Shown here: positions 5,600 through 8,988 of the stretch, one piece after another | How positions within the stretch are numbered: position 1 is the first letter of the stretch | Layout: every line of letters begins with the position of its first letter | NCBI GenBank assembly: GCA_943325485.2 | Contig: CALPPP020000037.1 | Coordinates: 1-8,988 of the forward strand | Reading direction: 5' to 3' | Length of the DNA stretch: 8,988 bases | From: Rickettsia typhi | GTDB lineage: Bacteria; Pseudomonadota; Gammaproteobacteria; Burkholderiales; Burkholderiaceae_C | Translations under genes and position numbers: made by a program | The notes under the pieces: generated by a model | Seen by the model: only the letters and a program-made list of their open reading frames with translations | Told to the model about the DNA's origin: nothing | Databases searched by the model: none

Positions 5600-6919
5600 A
5601 TGACCGAAACCACCCGTCGCCAATTCATCCAGTCCACCAGCATCGCCACTGGCGCGGTAGCTGCTGCGCCCATGCTGCTCAGCAGTCCAGCCCATGCGCA
5701 ATGGACCAATGTCCCCGAGAAAGACGCCAAGCTGCGCGTACTGCGTTGGAGCCGCTTTGTGCAAGGTGACATCGACACCTATTTGGCCAACGTCAAAAAA
5801 TTCACCGAGAAAACCGGCATCGAGGTACGGGTGGACAACGAGGGCTGGGAAGATGTGCGACCCAAAGCGGCGGTAGCGGCCAACACCGGTGCAGGGCCTG
5901 ACATCATTTTGTCAACCAACGACGACGCCAACCTTTACCCCGACAAACTGCTTGATGTCACCGATGTCTGCGACTACTTGGGCAAAAAATACGGCGGTTG
6001 GTACCCCGCTTGCGAAACCTACCTCAAGCCCGACGGCAAAAAATGGATAGGCGTGCCGCTGGGCGCCAGCGGCGCCATCATGGTGTATCGCCAAAGCCAC
6101 CTCAAAGCGGCCGGCATCAACAGCTTTCCCAAAGACACCGACGGTTTTTTGAAAATGTTCCAAGCGCTCAAAGCCAAGGGCACACCCGGCGGTATGGCAC
6201 TGGGCAATGCCACCGGCGACAGCGGATGGACGCACTGGCTCATTTGGGCCTTTGGCGGCTCCATCGTCGACAAAAACAACAAAGTGGTCATCAACAGCCC
6301 GCAAACCGTCAAGGCCTTAGAGTTCGCCAAAGAGCTTTACGCCACCTTCATTCCCGGCACCTTGTCTTGGCTTGACCCCAATAACAACAAAGCATTTTTG
6401 GATGGCCAACTCAGTGTCACCAACAACGGCATTTCCATTTACTACGCTGCCAAAAACTCTGACAACCCCGCCGTGAAAGCGCTCGCCGCAGACATTCAAC
6501 ACGCGCCTTTCCCTGTGGGGCCTGTAGGCATTCCGACCGAGTACCACCTGTTCTTCAACCAAATGATCTTCAAGTACACCAAGTACCCCAATGCAGCCAA
6601 AGAATTTTTGCGCTTCATGATGGAAGAAGAGCAGTACGGCGCTTGGTTGCAGGGTGCGGGTGGCTATGTGTCGCATCCCTTGGCGGCCTTTGGCAAGAAC
6701 CCCATTTGGTCGGTGGACCCCAAACACACGCCCTACCGCGATTCGGTGAAAAACATGCGCCCTGCAGGCTATGCTGGTCAGTTGGGTTATGCCTCGGCAG
6801 GTGCCATGGCCGACTTCATCGTCTGCAATATGGTGGCCGAGGCAGCCTCGGGTTCCAAAAGCCCTGCGGAAGCCGCCCAACGCGCCCAAAAACGCGCTGA
6901 ACGCTATTACAAAACCTGA
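5600..6919 (+). CDS. Sugar ABC transporter substrate-binding protein (family 1) with Tat signal
   Basis: This 439-residue periplasmic protein should capture the solute and deliver it to the two permeases. The N-terminus has a twin-arginine motif (TTRRQFIQ, Arg6-Arg7), an alanine-rich hydrophobic core and a likely signal peptidase I site after AHA (residue 33). That points to Tat export of a folded protein rather than Sec. The mature part has the two-lobe layout and length of CUT1 binding proteins, with LRVLRWSRF near the start and an aromatic-rich middle (GWTHWLIWAFGGS) as in carbohydrate binders. There is no lipobox cysteine. The ATG at 5600 follows a strong AGGAGG (5590-5595), fitting the excess of binding protein such systems need; an in-frame ATG at 5540 would overlap the ATPase gene and bury the signal peptide. 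Its stop overlaps the next start (TGATG). The sugar bound cannot be told. Confidence 0.92.
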   Translation: MTETTRRQFIQSTSIATGAVAAAPMLLSSPAHAQWTNVPEKDAKLRVLRWSRFVQGDIDTYLANVKKFTEKTGIEVRVDNEGWEDVRPKAAVAANTGAGPDIILSTNDDANLYPDKLLDVTDVCDYLGKKYGGWYPACETYLKPDGKKWIGVPLGASGAIMVYRQSHLKAAGINSFPKDTDGFLKMFQALKAKGTPGGMALGNATGDSGWTHWLIWAFGGSIVDKNNKVVINSPQTVKALEFAKELYATFIPGTLSWLDPNNNKAFLDGQLSVTNNGISIYYAAKNSDNPAVKALAADIQHAPFPVGPVGIPTEYHLFFNQMIFKYTKYPNAAKEFLRFMMEEEQYGAWLQGAGGYVSHPLAAFGKNPIWSVDPKHTPYRDSVKNMRPAGYAGQLGYASAGAMADFIVCNMVAEAASGSKSPAEAAQRAQKRAERYYKT

Positions 6920-7821
6920 TGCTAAGCCGCCTGCAAAACAGCCGCAACGGGCTGGGCCTGCTGTTCATGCTGCCCGCCACCTTGTTGCTGGTCGTCTTTC
7001 TCACCTACCCGCTGGGCTTGGGGATTTGGCTGGGCTTCACCGACACCAAAGTTGGGCGCGAGGGCATGTTTGTCGGCCTAGAGAACTACGAGTTTTTATG
7101 GGATGACGCGGTCACCCGCTTGGCCTTGTTCAACACCTTGTTCTACACCTTTGTGGCCAGCGTGTTGAAGTTCTTTTTGGGCTTGTGGTTGGCGATTTTG
7201 CTCAATGAGCGACTGCCCTTCAAAACCTTTTTCCGCTCGGTGATTTTGCTGCCCTACATCGTGCCCACGGCTTTGTCGGCCATCGCTTTTTGGTGGTTGT
7301 ACGACGCGCAGTTTTCCATCATCAGCTGGGTGCTGGTCAAGGCGGGTTGGATAGACAACTACATCGACTTCTTAGGCGACCCGTGGAACGCACGTTTCTC
7401 GGTGCTGGCCGCCAATGTGTGGCGCGGTGTGCCCTTTGTGGCCATCACCTTGCTGGCGGGTTTGCAAACCATTTCACCCTCGCTGTACGAAGCCGCGGCC
7501 ATTGACGGCGCCACCGCTTGGCAGCGCTTTCGCCACATCACATTGCCTTTGCTGACACCCATGATTGCGGTGGTGATGACGTTCTCGGTGCTTTTCACCT
7601 TCACCGACTTTCAACTGATTTACGTCATCACACGCGGTGGACCGCTGAATGCCACCCACCTGATGGCCACACTGTCCTTCCAACGTGCCATCTCTGGCGG
7701 TGCTTTGGGCGAAGGTGCGGCGATTGCCATCTCCATGGTGCCTTTTTTGCTGGCGGCGATTTTGTTCAGCTACTTCGGCCTGCAACGACGCGCTTGGCAA
7801 CAAGGGGGCAGTGATAAATGA
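6919..7821 (+). CDS. Sugar ABC transporter permease 1 (MalF/UgpA-like)
   Basis: This 300-residue inner-membrane protein has about six hydrophobic segments (roughly residues 11-33, 72-97, 107-128, 160-182, 213-237 and 265-287). The cytoplasmic coupling helix carries a canonical EAA loop, EAAAIDGA at 191-198 with the distal ITLP at 207-210, which docks on the ATPase. FTDTKVG and GLENYEFL near the N-terminus are characteristic of MalF/UgpA-type CUT1 permeases; the long periplasmic insert of enterobacterial MalF is absent. The start codon overlaps the stop of the binding-protein gene by one base and has a weak Shine-Dalgarno sequence, so translation is probably coupled. It overlaps the second permease gene by 4 bp. 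Confidence 0.94.
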   Translation: MLSRLQNSRNGLGLLFMLPATLLLVVFLTYPLGLGIWLGFTDTKVGREGMFVGLENYEFLWDDAVTRLALFNTLFYTFVASVLKFFLGLWLAILLNERLPFKTFFRSVILLPYIVPTALSAIAFWWLYDAQFSIISWVLVKAGWIDNYIDFLGDPWNARFSVLAANVWRGVPFVAITLLAGLQTISPSLYEAAAIDGATAWQRFRHITLPLLTPMIAVVMTFSVLFTFTDFQLIYVITRGGPLNATHLMATLSFQRAISGGALGEGAAIAISMVPFLLAAILFSYFGLQRRAWQQGGSDK

Positions 7822-8693
7822 GTGATTCCAAAGACGACGACAGCCAAGGCATGGGTTATTTGGACACGGCTCGCAGCCGTTGGGTGACGGTCTATGCGCC
7901 GCTGGGGGTGTTTGTCTTTGTATTGCTATTCCCGTTGTACTGGATGGTCATCACCTCGGTGAAACCCAATAACGAGTTGTTGTCACGTGACGGCAACCCT
8001 TTCTGGGTGATCAAGCCCACTTTAGAACATTTCCACAAACTGCTGTTCAAAACCGCCTACCCCGAGTGGCTGTGGAACACGGTTTTTATTTCGGTCATCT
8101 CCACCGTCGTGTCGCTGGCGTGTGCGGTGCTGGCCGCTTACGCCATTGAGCGCTTGCGCTTTAAAGGCTCTCGCCAAGTGGGCTTGGGTATTTTTCTGGC
8201 CTATCTGGTGCCGCCGTCTATTTTGTTCATTCCCCTGGCCACGATTGTTTTCAAGCTGGGCTTGTTTGACACCCGCTGGGCGCTGATCCTCACCTACCCC
8301 ACGTTTCTGATTCCGTTTTGCACCTGGTTGCTGATGGGCTACTTTCGCTCTATTCCCTTCGAGTTGGAAGAATGCGCTTTGATTGATGGTGCCACCCGCT
8401 TTGAAATTTTGTGGAAGATCATTCTTCCCCTGTCAGTGCCTGGGCTTATTTCCGCCGGTATTTTTGCCTTCACCTTGTCGTGGAACGAGTTCATTTACGC
8501 CCTCACCTTCATCTCGTCTTCCGAGGTGAAAACCGTGCCGGTGGGGGTGATCACCGAGCTGGTTGAAGGGGACGTTTACCACTGGGGTTCGCTCATGGCG
8601 GGTGCCTTGCTGGGCTCGATACCGGTTGCGGTGCTGTACTCCTTCTTTGTCGATCACTATGTGTCAGGCATGACCGGCGCGGTCAAGGAATAA
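7818..8693 (+). CDS. Sugar ABC transporter permease 2 (MalG/UgpE-like)
   Basis: This 291-residue inner-membrane protein pairs with permease 1 to form the channel. An acidic, hydrophilic N-terminus of about 23 residues precedes six likely membrane segments (around 24-46, 86-110, 120-145, 153-174, 207-229 and 257-279). [13 protein letters not shown] (38-50) is the usual first-helix signature of MalG-type permeases. The EAA loop reads [10 protein letters not shown] (183-192) followed by IILP (201-204), so the first Ala of EAA is Cys. [11 protein letters not shown] (221-231) is also typical. The start forms an ATGA overlap with the upstream stop, implying translational coupling. It is the last transporter gene; pdxH begins 31 bp after its stop. 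Confidence 0.94.
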   Translation: MSDSKDDDSQGMGYLDTARSRWVTVYAPLGVFVFVLLFPLYWMVITSVKPNNELLSRDGNPFWVIKPTLEHFHKLLFKTAYPEWLWNTVFISVISTVVSLACAVLAAYAIERLRFKGSRQVGLGIFLAYLVPPSILFIPLATIVFKLGLFDTRWALILTYPTFLIPFCTWLLMGYFRSIPFELEECALIDGATRFEILWKIILPLSVPGLISAGIFAFTLSWNEFIYALTFISSSEVKTVPVGVITELVEGDVYHWGSLMAGALLGSIPVAVLYSFFVDHYVSGMTGAVKE

Positions 8694-8698
8694 GATAG

Positions 8699-8719
8699 AC
8701 ACCTCTTTCCTAGGGGTGT
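8699..8719 (+). promoter_or_regulatory. Short hairpin in the permease 2-pdxH gap covering the pdxH Shine-Dalgarno
   Basis: ACACCTC (8699-8705) can pair with GGGGTGT (8713-8719) with one T-G wobble around a 7-nt loop. The 3' arm contains the AGGGG (8712-8716) that serves as the likely ribosome binding site of pdxH. It could be a weak terminator or could damp pdxH translation on read-through mRNA. It has no T-tract and the stem is short. Confidence 0.25.
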
Positions 8720-8724
8720 TGTTG

Positions 8725-8988
8725 ATGACCAAAATTTCGCTGGCCGATATGCGCAAGAGCTACCAAAGCGCAGAGTTACTGGAAGACAGCGCCCACAACC
8801 ACCCCTTGCGCCAATTCGAGCAATGGCTGCACCAAGCCTTGGAGGCCGAGGTGCCTGAGCCCAATGCCATGACCTTGGCCACCGTGGGCAGCGATATGCG
8901 CCCCAGCACCCGCGTGGTGCTCATCAAAGGCTATGACGACAACGGACTGGTTTGGTACACCAATTACGACAGCCGCAAAGGCCAAGAG
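8725..8988 (+). CDS. pdxH: Pyridoxamine 5'-phosphate oxidase, N-terminal part (cut off by the window end)
   Basis: The first 88 codons are present, about 40 percent of the usual length of about 210-220 residues. PdxH is the FMN-dependent cytosolic oxidase that makes pyridoxal 5'-phosphate from pyridoxine or pyridoxamine phosphate in vitamin B6 synthesis and salvage. Diagnostic features are [23 protein letters not shown] (residues 47-69), with the FMN-binding RVVLIKG, and [10 protein letters not shown] (77-86), plus the common N-terminal pattern LADMRKSYQ...[11 protein letters not shown]. The ATG at 8725 has AGGGG 8 nt upstream. It is a housekeeping gene on the same strand as the transporter and only 31 bp behind it, so read-through from the sugar operon is possible. 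No separate promoter is evident in the gap; one could lie inside the permease gene. Confidence 0.93.
   Translation, partial: MTKISLADMRKSYQSAELLEDSAHNHPLRQFEQWLHQALEAEVPEPNAMTLATVGSDMRPSTRVVLIKGYDDNGLVWYTNYDSRKGQE

Noticed and set aside
5679..5690. Possible fourth TGCTCAG motif copy
   Set aside because: It matches only the first 7 bases of the consensus and lies inside the signal-peptide coding region.
5044..5778. 244-codon minus-strand open frame across the ATPase/binding-protein junction
   Set aside because: It spans two well-supported genes and their ribosome binding site on the other strand, and shows no recognisable features.
1..8988. CRISPR arrays, tRNA/rRNA genes, prophage, transposase or toxin-antitoxin genes
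   Set aside because: I looked for direct-repeat arrays, cloverleaf-like stretches and recognisable mobile or defence proteins and found none.

Overview
The window looks like a betaproteobacterial chromosome segment, most probably from the Comamonadaceae (Limnohabitans/Rhodoferax/Polaromonas-like). This rests on the moderately high G+C with C/G-rich third positions, the glycine-rich tail of an RhlE-type helicase, a typical PdxH N-terminus and the general protein flavour. The genus is an inference.

Layout. The left edge (1-354) is the 3' end of a DEAD-box RNA helicase gene. Converging on it is a D-2-hydroxyacid dehydrogenase gene on the minus strand (370-1308). A 105-bp divergent spacer separates this from an IlvD/Edd-family sugar-acid dehydratase gene on the plus strand (1414-3153). 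The dehydratase converges on a DenD-like NAD-dependent dehydrogenase gene on the minus strand (3347-4348). Between these two lie a 14-bp GAAA-loop hairpin and a roughly 157-bp palindromic intergenic repeat with perfect 16-bp terminal inverted repeats. A second divergent spacer (4349-4509) leads into a four-gene CUT1-type sugar ABC importer operon on the plus strand: ATPase 4510-5574, Tat-type solute-binding protein 5600-6919, permeases 6919-7821 and 7818-8693. The right edge holds the 5' part of pdxH (8725-8988, cut off by the window end).

How it fits together. I infer an uptake-and-oxidation module for a sugar or sugar acid of unknown identity. The ABC transporter would import the substrate. 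The DenD-like enzyme would oxidise a hydroxyl group, the [2Fe-2S] IlvD/Edd dehydratase would turn an aldonate into a 2-keto-3-deoxy acid, and the 2-hydroxyacid dehydrogenase would handle a 2-keto acid such as glyoxylate or hydroxypyruvate. No kinase, aldolase or dedicated regulator is in the window, so the pathway is incomplete here.

Most notable signal. Both divergent spacers carry a near-identical block: AACACTGCTCA, then a 5-6-nt variable stretch, then GGGCTTTG. The second spacer has a further core copy. The three cores fit TGCTCA(C/G)A(A/G)TG, which suggests one unseen regulator controls all four transcription units. I found no phage, CRISPR, RNA-gene or toxin/defence system. Apart from this candidate regulon and the repeat element, the window is ordinary metabolic accessory DNA between two housekeeping genes.
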